A DNA stretch of 60,397 nucleotides from CAYYWP01 sp050176585 (GTDB lineage: Bacteria; Desulfobacterota; Binatia; HRBIN30; CADEER01), in contig JBFXHX010000026.1 in the NCBI GenBank assembly GCA_050176585.1, positions 1 to 60,397 of the forward strand, given 5' to 3'. A program made the translations under genes and the position numbers. The notes beneath the pieces were generated by a model, which saw only the letters and a program-made list of their open reading frames with translations, made no database searches and was not told the origin of the DNA. Shown one piece after another: positions 1 through 8,928 of the stretch (its first letter is position 1; each line of letters opens with the position of its first letter).

Positions 1-14
1 CTAGCACTCCGCGC

Positions 15-1121
15 ATGTCCGCGAGCGACCAACGCTTCATAGAGGGCCTGACCGACCTGGTCGCGCGCGTGCTGACCGCGCTGATGGCGTTCAGCGACGC
101 GCTGCGGCGCTTGGAGCCGCACGCGGTGCCGTCCTTGCGCGCCGAGCTGCAGCCGCTGGCCATGGCGCTGCACGACAGTCTGGCGCGCTTTCGCGCCATG
201 CCGCCGCCGGCCGATCTCGTCCCGATGGCCGAGCAGCTCAGCCGCGCCGCGAGCGCGGCTGACAAGGCGCTGCAGGAGTTCGCGACCGGCAACTCCTTTA
301 GCGCGGCGCTCCCACACATCCTGGACGCCATGCACGAGCATTGCCGGGCCCAGGCGCTGTTGTATCCGCTGCGCCGGGCACTCTCGCCGATCGGCGCGTT
401 CTTCCTCGAGCGCCAGGTGCGCGCCCGCGCAGCGGAGTTCGACCCGCAGCCGCGGCCGGGCATCGCGACGGGGATCATGAACGTGCCCGGCACCGACGGT
501 CCGCGCGGCGGTTTCGCCCTCTACGTGCCGGAACGCTACGATCCGGCGCGCCGCTGGCCGCTGCTGGTGGCGTTGCACGGCGCCGGCGGGACCGGTCAGG
601 ACTTCCTCTGGACCTGGCTCGTCGAGGCGCGCAGCCGCGGCGTGCTCCTGCTGGCGCCGACGTCGATCGACGGCACGTGGTCGCTCCGCGACGGCGTCGA
701 CGTCGACGCGCCCGCTCTGCAGGCCGCGATCGACTACGTGCGCCAGCGCTGGCAGGTCGACACGGCGCGCATTCTCCTGACCGGCATCTCCGATGGCGCG
801 AGCTACACGCTGCTCTGCGGGCTCCGCGCGGATATGCCGTTCACGGCGCTCGCCCCGATTTCCGGCGTGCTCCTGCCTACGAACTTGTCGAACGGCAACC
901 TGAAGCGTGCCAGCGGCAAACGCATCTATCTCGTGCACGGCGCGCGCGACTGGATGTTTCCGGTCGGCTTCGCGCGCAGTGCCAACGCCGCACTGAGCGG
1001 CGCCGGCGCCGACATCACGTACCGCGAGATCCCCGACCTCGCGCACTCCTACCCGCGCGAGGAGAATGCGCGCATCCTGGAATGGTTCGACCCCGCGCTC
1101 GCGCTGCCCAAGCCTTCCTAG
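15..1121 (+). CDS. alpha/beta hydrolase (PHB-depolymerase/carboxylesterase-like)
   Basis: A 368-residue protein. The first ~140 residues are helical with no domain I recognise. The C-terminal ~220 residues form an alpha/beta-hydrolase of the Esterase_PHB/phospholipase-carboxylesterase type. Visible elements are the oxyanion-hole segment LLVALHGAGGTG, the nucleophile elbow GISDGAS (Ser nucleophile), an acid region HGARDWMFPV and the late His in DLAHSYP. No signal peptide is seen, so a cytoplasmic esterase is likely. The substrate cannot be told. No in-frame stop separates this ATG from the window edge, so the true start could lie further upstream. It converges on nuoM. Confidence 0.75.
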   Translation: MSASDQRFIEGLTDLVARVLTALMAFSDALRRLEPHAVPSLRAELQPLAMALHDSLARFRAMPPPADLVPMAEQLSRAASAADKALQEFATGNSFSAALPHILDAMHEHCRAQALLYPLRRALSPIGAFFLERQVRARAAEFDPQPRPGIATGIMNVPGTDGPRGGFALYVPERYDPARRWPLLVALHGAGGTGQDFLWTWLVEARSRGVLLLAPTSIDGTWSLRDGVDVDAPALQAAIDYVRQRWQVDTARILLTGISDGASYTLLCGLRADMPFTALAPISGVLLPTNLSNGNLKRASGKRIYLVHGARDWMFPVGFARSANAALSGAGADITYREIPDLAHSYPREENARILEWFDPALALPKPS

Positions 1122-1209
1122 TGTAGCTGCGGCAGCCGCCGCCGCACGGCGGCGCGGAGCGCCGCCCTGGTTTCATGCATCGCCGCGCGGGCGCGGAGAC
1201 GATAGGCAC

Positions 1210-2748
1210 CTACTCGCGGACGGCGACAACCGGCGGCGGTTGCGGCGTCTCGGCGAGCCAGCGGGTGGCGCCCGCTTTCGCGATGCGGTCGAGCAGCAGC
1301 TTGCTGCTGGGCTCGATGCGGTCCAGGAACGGCTTGGGCGCCAGGCCGATCCAGAAGATCAACACGAGGATCGGCGCGAGCGCCAGCACCTCGCGCGCGG
1401 AGAGGTCCTGCAGCGTCTTGTTCACGGCTTTCGTGATCGGGCCGAAGAAGACGTGCTTGTAGAGGGTCAGCATGTAGGCGGCGCCGAGGACGACGCCGAG
1501 CGTGCCGAGGATGCCGGCGACCGGGTGAGCGCGAAACGCGCCGAGCAGTATGAGAAACTCGCCGACGAATCCGTTGGTGCCGGGAAGCCCGATCGATGAC
1601 AGCGTCACGACCAGGAACAGCGCCGCGTACACCGGCATGACGCTCCACAACCCGCCGTACTCCTCGATCATGCGCGTGTGGCGGCGGTGGTAGATGTAGC
1701 CGACGAGGATGAACAGCGCGCCGGTCGAGAGCCCGTGGTTGATCATCTGCAGCACGCCGCCGGTCAACCCGATGTTGTTGAACGCGTACAGCCCGAGCAT
1801 GACGAACCCCATGTGGCTGACAGAGGAATAGGCGACCAGTCGCTTCATATCGGGCTGCAGGAGCGCGACCATGGCGCCGTAGATGATGCCGATCACCGCC
1901 AGCGTCATGATCACCGGGAACGCCTGCTCCGCGGCGTGCGGGAACATCGGCAGCGAAAAGCGCAGGAAGGCGTAGCAGCCCATCTTCAGCAGCACGCCCG
2001 CGAGGTCGACCGAGCCGCCGGTCGGCGCCTCGGTGTGCGCGTCGGCGAGCCAGGTGTGCAGCGGCACCATCGGCACCTTGATCATGAACGCGACGGTGAA
2101 CGCGGCGAACAGCAGCAGCTGTTCGATCTCCGTCAGCTGGACGCTGTAGAGCGTCACGATGTCGAAGGTGAGATTCTTGCCCGGCCCGGCGTGGCGCAGC
2201 ACCAGGTAGATCATGCCCGCCAGCATCATCGCGCTGCCCGCCATGGTGAACAGCACGAACTTCAGCGTCGCGTAGCGCCGGCGCGGCCCGCCCCACACCC
2301 CGATGATGAAGAACATCGGGAAGAGCATGAGCTCCCAGAACAGGAAGAAGAGGAAGAGGTCCACCGCCAAGAGCGCCCCCAACATGAGGCCCTCGAGGGC
2401 GAGGATGAGCATCATGAACTCTTTGCAGTACTTCTCGATGTCTCCCCACGACGCGAGAATGATCGACGGCGTCAGGAGCGCAGTGAGCAGCACGAGCCAG
2501 ACCGAGAAGCCATCGACGCCGAGCGAGTAGTACACGCCGAGCTGCGGGATCCACCGCACCTTCTCGGTGAGCTGAAACTCGCCGATGCCGGGCTGGAACA
2601 TGTCCAGCATGACCAGCGACAGCGCCAGCGGGATCAGGGAAAAGACGAAAGCGGCGCGGCGCGGGATCTGCAGCGGCTGGGCGGGCAGGAGCCCGATCAT
2701 CAGGGCGCAGACGATCGGCGAGAAGATGATCAGCGAGAGAATCGGCAT
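1210..2748 (-). CDS. nuoM: NADH-quinone oxidoreductase subunit M (NuoM)
   Basis: A 512-residue polytopic membrane protein of the complex I antiporter-like family, full length for NuoM. Expected features are present: the FWELMLFPM segment with the conserved buried Glu of TM5, the TWLADAHTEAPTGGSV signature, and LLKMGCYAFLRF with the conserved Lys. It follows nuoL by only 10 bases on the same strand, so the two are co-transcribed. In a standard nuo operon nuoN comes next. Here the next gene is an unrelated hydrolase on the opposite strand, so nuoN must be elsewhere or absent. Confidence 0.93.
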   Translation of the reverse strand: MPILSLIIFSPIVCALMIGLLPAQPLQIPRRAAFVFSLIPLALSLVMLDMFQPGIGEFQLTEKVRWIPQLGVYYSLGVDGFSVWLVLLTALLTPSIILASWGDIEKYCKEFMMLILALEGLMLGALLAVDLFLFFLFWELMLFPMFFIIGVWGGPRRRYATLKFVLFTMAGSAMMLAGMIYLVLRHAGPGKNLTFDIVTLYSVQLTEIEQLLLFAAFTVAFMIKVPMVPLHTWLADAHTEAPTGGSVDLAGVLLKMGCYAFLRFSLPMFPHAAEQAFPVIMTLAVIGIIYGAMVALLQPDMKRLVAYSSVSHMGFVMLGLYAFNNIGLTGGVLQMINHGLSTGALFILVGYIYHRRHTRMIEEYGGLWSVMPVYAALFLVVTLSSIGLPGTNGFVGEFLILLGAFRAHPVAGILGTLGVVLGAAYMLTLYKHVFFGPITKAVNKTLQDLSAREVLALAPILVLIFWIGLAPKPFLDRIEPSSKLLLDRIAKAGATRWLAETPQPPPVVAVRE

Positions 2749-2758
2749 GGCGCGCCCC

Positions 2759-4684
2759 TCACAGCGCGAGCGCGGCGATCAGACAGAGCGCGCCGACGAG
2801 CATGGCGAAGGCGTAGACCTGCACGTTGCCGGACTGCAGCCGGCGCATGCGACCGCCGGCGCCGCGCATCAGCTCGCCGACGCCGTTCACCGCGCCATCG
2901 ATCACCTCGACGTCGACGACCTGCCAGAACCAGCGCGACAGCCGCACGTACGGCTGGATCACCATGGCCTCATAGAGCTCGTCGACGTAGTACTTGTTCC
3001 ACAACCATTCATACGGGCGCTGCCACTCGGCCGCGAGCCGGTCGGGCAGCGCCGAGCGCTTGCCGTACATCACGTACGCGAGCCAGATGCCGAGCAAGCC
3101 GACCGCCGTCGCCACCGCCATCAGCCCGAGCAGCGTCCCGGTCGACGGATGATGCGCCTCGACGTGCGGCAGCGACGGCGCGAGATAGTGGCCAAACCAA
3201 TCGCCCCACAAGACGCCGTGCGGCAGGCCGATCCAGCCGCCCACCACCGAGAGCGCGGCCAAGACGATGAGGGGCACCGCCATACTCGGCGGCGACTCGT
3301 GGACGTGGTGGAGCTTCTCGGGATCGACGCGGCTCTCACCGGCGAACGCGAGGAAATAGGCGCGGAAGCAGTAGAAAGCGGTGAGCCCAGCGGCGGCGAC
3401 GGCGATCGCCCACAGCACCGTATGGCCGCTGACGAACGCCGCCTCGAGGATCATGTCCTTCGAGAAGAATCCGGCCAGGCCGGGAAAGCCGGAAATGGCC
3501 AAGGCGGCGATCAGGAAGGTGCGCGACGTGATCGGCATCGCCTGCTTGAGACCGCCCATCTTGAACACGTCGAGCTCACCGTGCAGCGCATGCATGACGC
3601 TGCCGGCACCGAGGAACAGGCAGGCCTTGAAGAACGCGTGCGTCATCAAGTGGAAGATGGCGGCCGAGAACGCGCCCACGCCGAGGGCGAGGAACATGTA
3701 GCCGAGCTGCGAGATCGTCGAGTAGGCCAGGATCTTCTTGAGGTCGCGCTGCACGAGCCCGATGGTGGCGGCGAAGAACGCCGTGGCGGCCCCGATCACG
3801 GCGACCACTTCCATCGTGGTCGGCGAGTGCGTGTACACCGGCGCCAGGCGCGTCACCATGTACACGCCGGCGGTGACCATCGTCGCGGCGTGGATCAGCG
3901 CGGAGACTGGGGTCGGGCCGGCCATCGCGTCCGGCAGCCAGACGTACAGCGGGATCTGCGCCGATTTCCCAGTGGCACCGATGAAGAGCAGCACGCAGAT
4001 CGCCGTGACCACCAGCGGCGACCACTCGGCGAGCTTCGGTGCGAGGGCGTTGATGTCCGCGAACGCCAGCGACGGCGCACCGACCTGCCCGAGGCTCCAG
4101 AAGAGCAGGAACATGCCGATCAGGAACGCGGCGTCGCCGACGCGGTTGGCGATGAACGCCTTGCGCCCGGCATCGGCGTTCACCACGTCGAGGTACCAGA
4201 AGCCGATGAGCAGGTACGAGCAGAGCCCGACGCCCTCCCAGCCGATGAAGAGGACCGGGAGCGAATCGCCGAGCACGAGGATCAGCATCGAGGTGGTAAA
4301 CAGGTTCAGATAGGCGAAAAAACGCGCGACGTCCGGATCGTCGTGCATGTACCCGACCGAGTACACGTGGATCAGAAATCCGACCCCGGTGACGATCAGG
4401 ATCATCACGCTGGCCAGGCGGTCGACGCGAAAAGCCGCTTCGATGGTCAGGGGATCGGCGTGGATCCAGGTGTAGACGTGGTCGAGCAGCGCCGTGCCCT
4501 CGGGGAGCTGCCACAGCTGGAACACCGCGGCCACCGAGACGGCAAATGCCGCCAGCACCGAGCCCGGTCCGGCCAGCGTCGCCAGCCCCTTGCGGCCGGT
4601 CTTGGAGGCAATCAGACACAGGACCGTGCCGATGAGCGGGCAGAGCACGATCCAGCGGAGGAGAGACGTCTCGACTACCGGCAT
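2759..4684 (-). CDS. nuoL: NADH-quinone oxidoreductase subunit L (NuoL)
   Basis: A 641-residue proton-translocating antiporter-like subunit of complex I. GWEGVGLCSYLLIGFW carries the conserved TM5 Glu, LYVWLPDAMAGPTPVSALIHAATMV is split here as LYVWLPDAMAGPTPV and SALIHAATM (core proton-channel region), and FFSKDMILEAA carries the downstream Lys. The protein is long enough for the lateral helix, and the C-terminus (YYVDELYEAMV, then a last TM) is typical of true NuoL rather than MrpA. NuoJ and NuoK, normally upstream, are missing. Only a small decayed ORF and a glycosyltransferase on the other strand are found there. Confidence 0.93.
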   Translation of the reverse strand: MPVVETSLLRWIVLCPLIGTVLCLIASKTGRKGLATLAGPGSVLAAFAVSVAAVFQLWQLPEGTALLDHVYTWIHADPLTIEAAFRVDRLASVMILIVTGVGFLIHVYSVGYMHDDPDVARFFAYLNLFTTSMLILVLGDSLPVLFIGWEGVGLCSYLLIGFWYLDVVNADAGRKAFIANRVGDAAFLIGMFLLFWSLGQVGAPSLAFADINALAPKLAEWSPLVVTAICVLLFIGATGKSAQIPLYVWLPDAMAGPTPVSALIHAATMVTAGVYMVTRLAPVYTHSPTTMEVVAVIGAATAFFAATIGLVQRDLKKILAYSTISQLGYMFLALGVGAFSAAIFHLMTHAFFKACLFLGAGSVMHALHGELDVFKMGGLKQAMPITSRTFLIAALAISGFPGLAGFFSKDMILEAAFVSGHTVLWAIAVAAAGLTAFYCFRAYFLAFAGESRVDPEKLHHVHESPPSMAVPLIVLAALSVVGGWIGLPHGVLWGDWFGHYLAPSLPHVEAHHPSTGTLLGLMAVATAVGLLGIWLAYVMYGKRSALPDRLAAEWQRPYEWLWNKYYVDELYEAMVIQPYVRLSRWFWQVVDVEVIDGAVNGVGELMRGAGGRMRRLQSGNVQVYAFAMLVGALCLIAALAL

Positions 4685-4803
4685 AACATTAGATCAGTTG
4701 AACAGCCGCCGGTTCTGACATGAACGGCTGCACGTGTCTAGGCACGCCGGCGCCGGCGCTCGGTCTTGGGGTGACGCGGCGCCGCCTGCAGCTGCGCGCG
4801 TAT

Positions 4804-5166
4804 TCAAAATCCCCCAAGCGCCCCCAGCATCCGAGCCGCCACCGCCACGAACGGAGCCACCGCCGCCAGCATCGAATCCGCCGCTACCGAACTCTGCTCC
4901 GCTGTCCAAAGCACCGCTGATCGACTCCCAACGCGAGTGGTACGCGTCGGTGTCGGGTCCGAATGGCTCGGCCCGTCCGATGCCGGTGGCGGGTCCAGAC
5001 GGCTCGGCTCGTCCGAGCCACCGATCGCCGCGGCGGTGAGCAAGTATCCGCCCAGCGCATCGGAGGATCCGATGGCCGGGTTGGCCTGGAGCTCGCGCGC
5101 GAAAGCCAGCGCACCAGGAGCGCGACGGCGCAGATGATGCCGCCGAGGACGAAGAATGGCGTGCAT
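4804..5166 (-). pseudogene. probable frameshifted small membrane-protein gene
   Basis: A strong Shine-Dalgarno-like GGAGG lies 5 bases before the ATG at 5166. The following coding signal is split between frames. The first ~60 bases have high GC3 and encode a hydrophobic segment (PFFVLGGIICAVALLVRW) in one frame. The signal then moves to the ATG frame (FARELQANPAIGSSDALGG), consistent with loss of one T in the T-run near 5105. A Gly-rich tail (SGGFDAGGGGSVRGGGG) appears in a third frame. I read this as a decayed gene, or one damaged by assembly errors. No family assigned. The rest of 4685-5427 holds no gene I can support. Confidence 0.35.
4955..5016. repeat. imperfect 26-bp direct repeat
   Basis: Two copies, 4955-4980 and 4991-5016, start GGGTCC and end CGTCCGA and match at 22 of 26 positions. 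They lie inside the decayed minus-strand ORF and may reflect a duplicated Pro/Asp-rich coding segment rather than a regulatory repeat. Confidence 0.5.
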
Positions 5167-5427
5167 GCAATCCTCCGAGGTCCCGCCAGCGCGTCCACGG
5201 TGACGCCGCTTGGCTCCAGCTCGCTCGTCTACGCGTACACGCGGTGGCGGGAAACACTTCCTCGCGCGAGCGCCCGCCCCAGCTCCCGGTCCTGCGAACG
5301 GCGCAGTTGGCGCGGCGCACCGACCGACGCCTTGCATTCGCGCCGCGCCGGTACTACGGACGCCGCGCCGCCCGCGCCGCCAGCCGTCGCCAATACTCAG
5401 CCGACGCGGACGCGCCGCGGAGCTCCG

Positions 5428-6990
5428 GTGCACGACGAGACGCGAGAAGACGGACCCAGCGCGGCATGGCCGCTCACCTTTCGCTGGGCGCACCTCGCCG
5501 ACTGGCTCCTACGCCATCCGCTCGCGCTCGCGCTGCCCGTCCAAGCCGCGCTGCTGCTCACCGATCTGGCCCGCCTGCCGATCTGGGGCGATGAGCAGTC
5601 GAGCCTCACGCGGGCGTCGTCGACGCTCGACGCCCTCCTCCGCGCGCTCGCGACGAATGTCCATCCGGTGCTCTACTTCGTGTCGTTGCGCGCGTGGCTC
5701 TCGCTGCCGTGCCCGGCCGAGCCGCTCGTCTGCGCGCGCGCGCTCTCGGTGCTGTTCCTGCTCGCCGCCACCATCCTGGTCGACCGCTGCTGGCTGCGCC
5801 GGCTCGACCCCGCCTCGCGCGCCTGGTTCCTCGCCCTCTGGGCGCTCTCGCCCGCGCTGCTCTTGTACGGTCGCATGGCGCGCAGCTACTCGCTGCAGCT
5901 CCTGCTGGGCACCGCCGCCGTGTTTATGGGCCAGCGCCTGGTCGAGCGCCGTTCCGCCGCGACGGTGCTCGGGTTTGCGGCCGCGGCCGTTGCGCTCCTG
6001 CACACCCACTACCTCCCGGGACTGGCAGTCGTCAGTGCGGTCACCGCGTTGATGCTGTGGACGGCGTTGCGCGCCCGCGATGCGCGCGCCGCCGGCGCGC
6101 TCGCCATCGCGCTGGCCGTCATCGCGATCGGCCTCGCGCCGTGGCTCGACGCGTTTCTGCGCTCGGTCCGCCTGGTCAGCAACGGCGTGCCGCACCGCGT
6201 CTTCGAGCAGGCATGGCTCGATGCCGGCGCCGCGCTGGCCTACGCGGCGGTCTCGTTCTCGATGGGCGAGAGCCTGCCGGCCTGGTTGCTGGCCGTCGCC
6301 GTAGTGCTCGTCCCCGCCGCGGTGTGGCTGGCGGCGCGCGGGTGGCGTGAGCGGCCGCCGTGGCTCCCGCTGGTCATCATCACCGGCGCGATCGCGTTTG
6401 TCGGCGCGCATAGCTGGGTGTCGTACGCCTTCGTCGCCGGCCGACTGCTGTTCCTCTTCCCGTTCTGGCTGCTCCTGCTCGTCCTGGGCGGCCGCCGCGC
6501 GCCGCGTCTGCGCACCGCGGTTTGCGCGGCGCTCCTGCTCGCATCGGCGGCCGGCATCGACGCGTACTTCGGGCAGAGCGGATTTCTCAACAAGGCCTAC
6601 GTCATTCCCGCCGCCGCAATCCGCGACGCGATACGCGAGCGCACCGCGGGCGCCCCGGCCGTGCTGGTGCTCGACGACAGCAACGTGCCGATCGCCGTGC
6701 CCGGCCTGCGAACGATCCGCATCGCCGATCGGCGCGCCTTCGATGAAGTGCTGCAGCTCGCCGACGGCCGCGCCGAGCTGGTGTGGTTCGTGCGCGCCGC
6801 CCACGACGGGTCGCGCGAAGCGTGGAGCGCGCGCGTCGAGCAGGCGTTCGCTCCGCGGTTTACCCTGCGCCGGCGCGGGTTCGTCCCCTACTCCGCATTC
6901 GACCGCTGGTTGATGGGCCTGGCCGGCTGGCCGGAGCGCCCGAGTCATGTCGTCGAGCTCATCGAGATGCGCGCGCGGCGCGGCGGTTGA
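5428..6990 (+). CDS. GT39-like polytopic glycosyltransferase (membrane)
   Basis: A 520-residue integral membrane protein with about 10-12 hydrophobic segments. The first periplasmic loop contains an acidic pair (LPIWGDEQSS), as expected for the catalytic Asp of GT-C/GT39 (PMT/ArnT-like) enzymes that use polyprenyl-phosphate sugars. RMARSYSLQLLLG follows the second helix, and YGRMARSYS resembles the usual post-catalytic motif. GTG at 5428 is chosen because the coding signal begins here; no in-frame ATG lies close by and a later start would cut the first helix. The next gene overlaps it by 44 bases. It probably glycosylates lipid, protein or polysaccharide at the periplasmic face. The acceptor is unknown. 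Confidence 0.7.
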   Translation: MHDETREDGPSAAWPLTFRWAHLADWLLRHPLALALPVQAALLLTDLARLPIWGDEQSSLTRASSTLDALLRALATNVHPVLYFVSLRAWLSLPCPAEPLVCARALSVLFLLAATILVDRCWLRRLDPASRAWFLALWALSPALLLYGRMARSYSLQLLLGTAAVFMGQRLVERRSAATVLGFAAAAVALLHTHYLPGLAVVSAVTALMLWTALRARDARAAGALAIALAVIAIGLAPWLDAFLRSVRLVSNGVPHRVFEQAWLDAGAALAYAAVSFSMGESLPAWLLAVAVVLVPAAVWLAARGWRERPPWLPLVIITGAIAFVGAHSWVSYAFVAGRLLFLFPFWLLLLVLGGRRAPRLRTAVCAALLLASAAGIDAYFGQSGFLNKAYVIPAAAIRDAIRERTAGAPAVLVLDDSNVPIAVPGLRTIRIADRRAFDEVLQLADGRAELVWFVRAAHDGSREAWSARVEQAFAPRFTLRRRGFVPYSAFDRWLMGLAGWPERPSHVVELIEMRARRGG

Positions 6991-8455
6991 GCAGCCGCGG
7001 CGCGCGTTCGCTGCGGCGATCGCCGCAGCGAACGCGCGCGGGTTCCCGCTCGGCGCGCTGGCCGCGGCGGCGCTGTACGGCGCCGTGATGGCCGCGTTCT
7101 ATCCGTACCGCGACGTGTTCGCCTTCGACACCGACGAGGGCATCAACGCGATCAAAGCCCTGCTCGTCGATCGCGGGTACGCGCTCTACGCCGACATCTG
7201 GAGCGATCAGCCGCCGCTATTCACCCTCGCGCTGCGCGCGTGGTTGGACGCGTTCGGCTGGGACGTGAACACCGGCCGCCTGCTCGTGCTGCTGTGCGCG
7301 GCCGCGGCCGTGTTCGCGCTCTACGACACGGTGCGCCTGCTGGCGAGTGAGCCCGCCGCGGTGCTCGCGACCGCGCTGCTCGCGACGAGCGCGTATTTCC
7401 CGCGGTTGAGCGTGTCGATCATGATCGGGCTGCCCGCGATCGCGCTCGCGCTGCTCGCGCTGTGGTCGCTCTGCCGGCGCCTTTCCGGCGGGGGCCCCGG
7501 CTGGCTCGCGCTCGCTGCGCTGTTCATGGGCAGCTCGCTGGCGTGCAAACTGTTCACCGCGGTGCTGTTACCGGTGTTCGCGATTTGGCTGATCGCTACG
7601 GAGACCGCCGGGAGATGCGGGCGATGGGCCGCGGGCGCCCTGTGGGTTCTCGCCAGTGCCCTCGTCGGCCTCGCGCTGTTGTGGACGCTCGCGGGCCCGG
7701 AGCATCTCGTCGATCTCGTCGCCCCGCACCTCGCATCGCGCCGCGCCCCGGCGATGCAGAGCTTCGGCGCGCAGGGGCTGCTGGTGACCGCTGCGGCCGA
7801 GTGGCCGTTGACGGTGCTCGCCCTCGGTTCGTACCTACTCATCGCACGCGAGCGCCGCTGGCGCGCCGCGGTGTTGCCGGCGTGGGCGTTGGCGGCAACC
7901 GCGGCGCTGCTCACACACGTGCCGATCTGGTACCACCATCAGCTCCTGCTCACCGTCCCGCATTGCGCCGCGACTGGGATCGCCGTCGCCGCGCTGTTCG
8001 CCGGCCACAGGTCGCGCACGCGGAGCGCGCCGGCATTGCGGGCGCTGGCCGTCGCCCTCATCGCCGCACAGCTCGCCTGGACGGCGCTGTACGGCCCGAG
8101 GCTGCCGTCGAGAACGCTGAGCGGCGTACCTGCGCGGGTGCTCACCGCGATGCGGCAGCTCGCCGACGTGACGCGGGTGGTGTTCGCGACCGAGCCGATG
8201 TACGCGTTCCGTGCCGGATACGAAGTCCCGCCCAGGCTCGCCGTGCTCTCCCACAAGCGACTGCTGACCGACGCCGCGTTGTTCGAGGAGATACGCGCCG
8301 TGTTCGAGAGCCGGCCGCCGCAGCAGGTCGTGCTCGGCAACGATGACCGCGAGCTGGATCGCGCCGTGCGCGACGCCATGGGCGGCGACTACCGGCTGCT
8401 GCTCACCGCGCCGGGCGTATCGCTGTTCGCTCGGCGCGCCATCCTCGAGCGATGA
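6947..8455 (+). CDS. GT39/ArnT-like glycosyltransferase (membrane)
   Basis: A 502-residue polytopic protein and second GT-C family member of the cluster. The first extracytoplasmic loop has FAFDTDEGINAIKALLVDRG followed by DIWSDQPPLFTLAL, the D-[TE]-[DE] acidic motif and QPP signature typical of PMT_2/ArnT-like transferases. Its start lies 44 bases inside the previous gene, and its stop overlaps the next start in ATGA, so the genes are translationally coupled. The C-terminal ~110 residues are a soluble domain (VLGNDDRELDRAV). No lipid-A or arabinose genes are nearby, so the sugar cannot be named. Confidence 0.75.
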   Translation: MSSSSSRCARGAAVEQPRRAFAAAIAAANARGFPLGALAAAALYGAVMAAFYPYRDVFAFDTDEGINAIKALLVDRGYALYADIWSDQPPLFTLALRAWLDAFGWDVNTGRLLVLLCAAAAVFALYDTVRLLASEPAAVLATALLATSAYFPRLSVSIMIGLPAIALALLALWSLCRRLSGGGPGWLALAALFMGSSLACKLFTAVLLPVFAIWLIATETAGRCGRWAAGALWVLASALVGLALLWTLAGPEHLVDLVAPHLASRRAPAMQSFGAQGLLVTAAAEWPLTVLALGSYLLIARERRWRAAVLPAWALAATAALLTHVPIWYHHQLLLTVPHCAATGIAVAALFAGHRSRTRSAPALRALAVALIAAQLAWTALYGPRLPSRTLSGVPARVLTAMRQLADVTRVVFATEPMYAFRAGYEVPPRLAVLSHKRLLTDAALFEEIRAVFESRPPQQVVLGNDDRELDRAVRDAMGGDYRLLLTAPGVSLFARRAILER

Positions 8456-8928
8456 CCAGCGCACGGACGTTTTCAGCGCGCCTGCGGTGCGCGATCGCGG
8501 CGCTCTGGCGGTTGCCGGTGAAGCTGATGTTCGCGACCATGGTGGTCTGCGTCGCCACCCGCGAATGGTATCCGCTGTCGCCGTTCCCGATGTTCGCCGC
8601 CTTCGGCCCCAGCAGCTGGCACGTCTGCGTGGCCGACGACACCGGGATGGCGCTGCCGACCCGGGCTCATTTCGGTCTCGACGCGGTTCCGCTCCGGCGC
8701 ATGTTCGAATCGCGAGTGCTGGCGCGAATGGCCGCGGGCGCGGACCGGGCCTCCGCGCAGGCGGCGGCGGCCCGGGAGCTCTTGAGCGTGCTGCTCCGCG
8801 AGGCGCGCCCCGCGGAGCCGCGCCCCGCATTGCCCGCGCGCATCCACCTGTGGCGCACCACGTCGCGCGCCATCGATGGCCGCATCGCGCACGAACGCGA
8901 AATGCTCGGCGGTACAGTCATTCCGTGA
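8452..8928 (+). CDS. small anchored protein of unknown function, HTTM-associated type
   Basis: A 158-residue protein with one N-terminal membrane segment (LPVKLMFATMVVCVATREW) followed by YPLSPFPMFAAFG and a soluble domain. A PFPMF/YPMFS-type motif just after an N-terminal helix is what I recall from small proteins encoded next to HTTM (vitamin K-dependent carboxylase-like) membrane proteins. That association is from memory and tentative. It overlaps both neighbours (ATGA upstream, GTGA downstream), which argues for a shared role with the membrane protein that follows. Confidence 0.6.
   Translation: MTSARTFSARLRCAIAALWRLPVKLMFATMVVCVATREWYPLSPFPMFAAFGPSSWHVCVADDTGMALPTRAHFGLDAVPLRRMFESRVLARMAAGADRASAQAAAARELLSVLLREARPAEPRPALPARIHLWRTTSRAIDGRIAHEREMLGGTVIP

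Noticed and set aside
2585..4723. A 2.1-kb open frame on the plus strand opposite nuoL
   Set aside because: Composition is rich in Asp/Arg/Glu/His with no hydrophobic core. It is the antisense of a conserved membrane protein.
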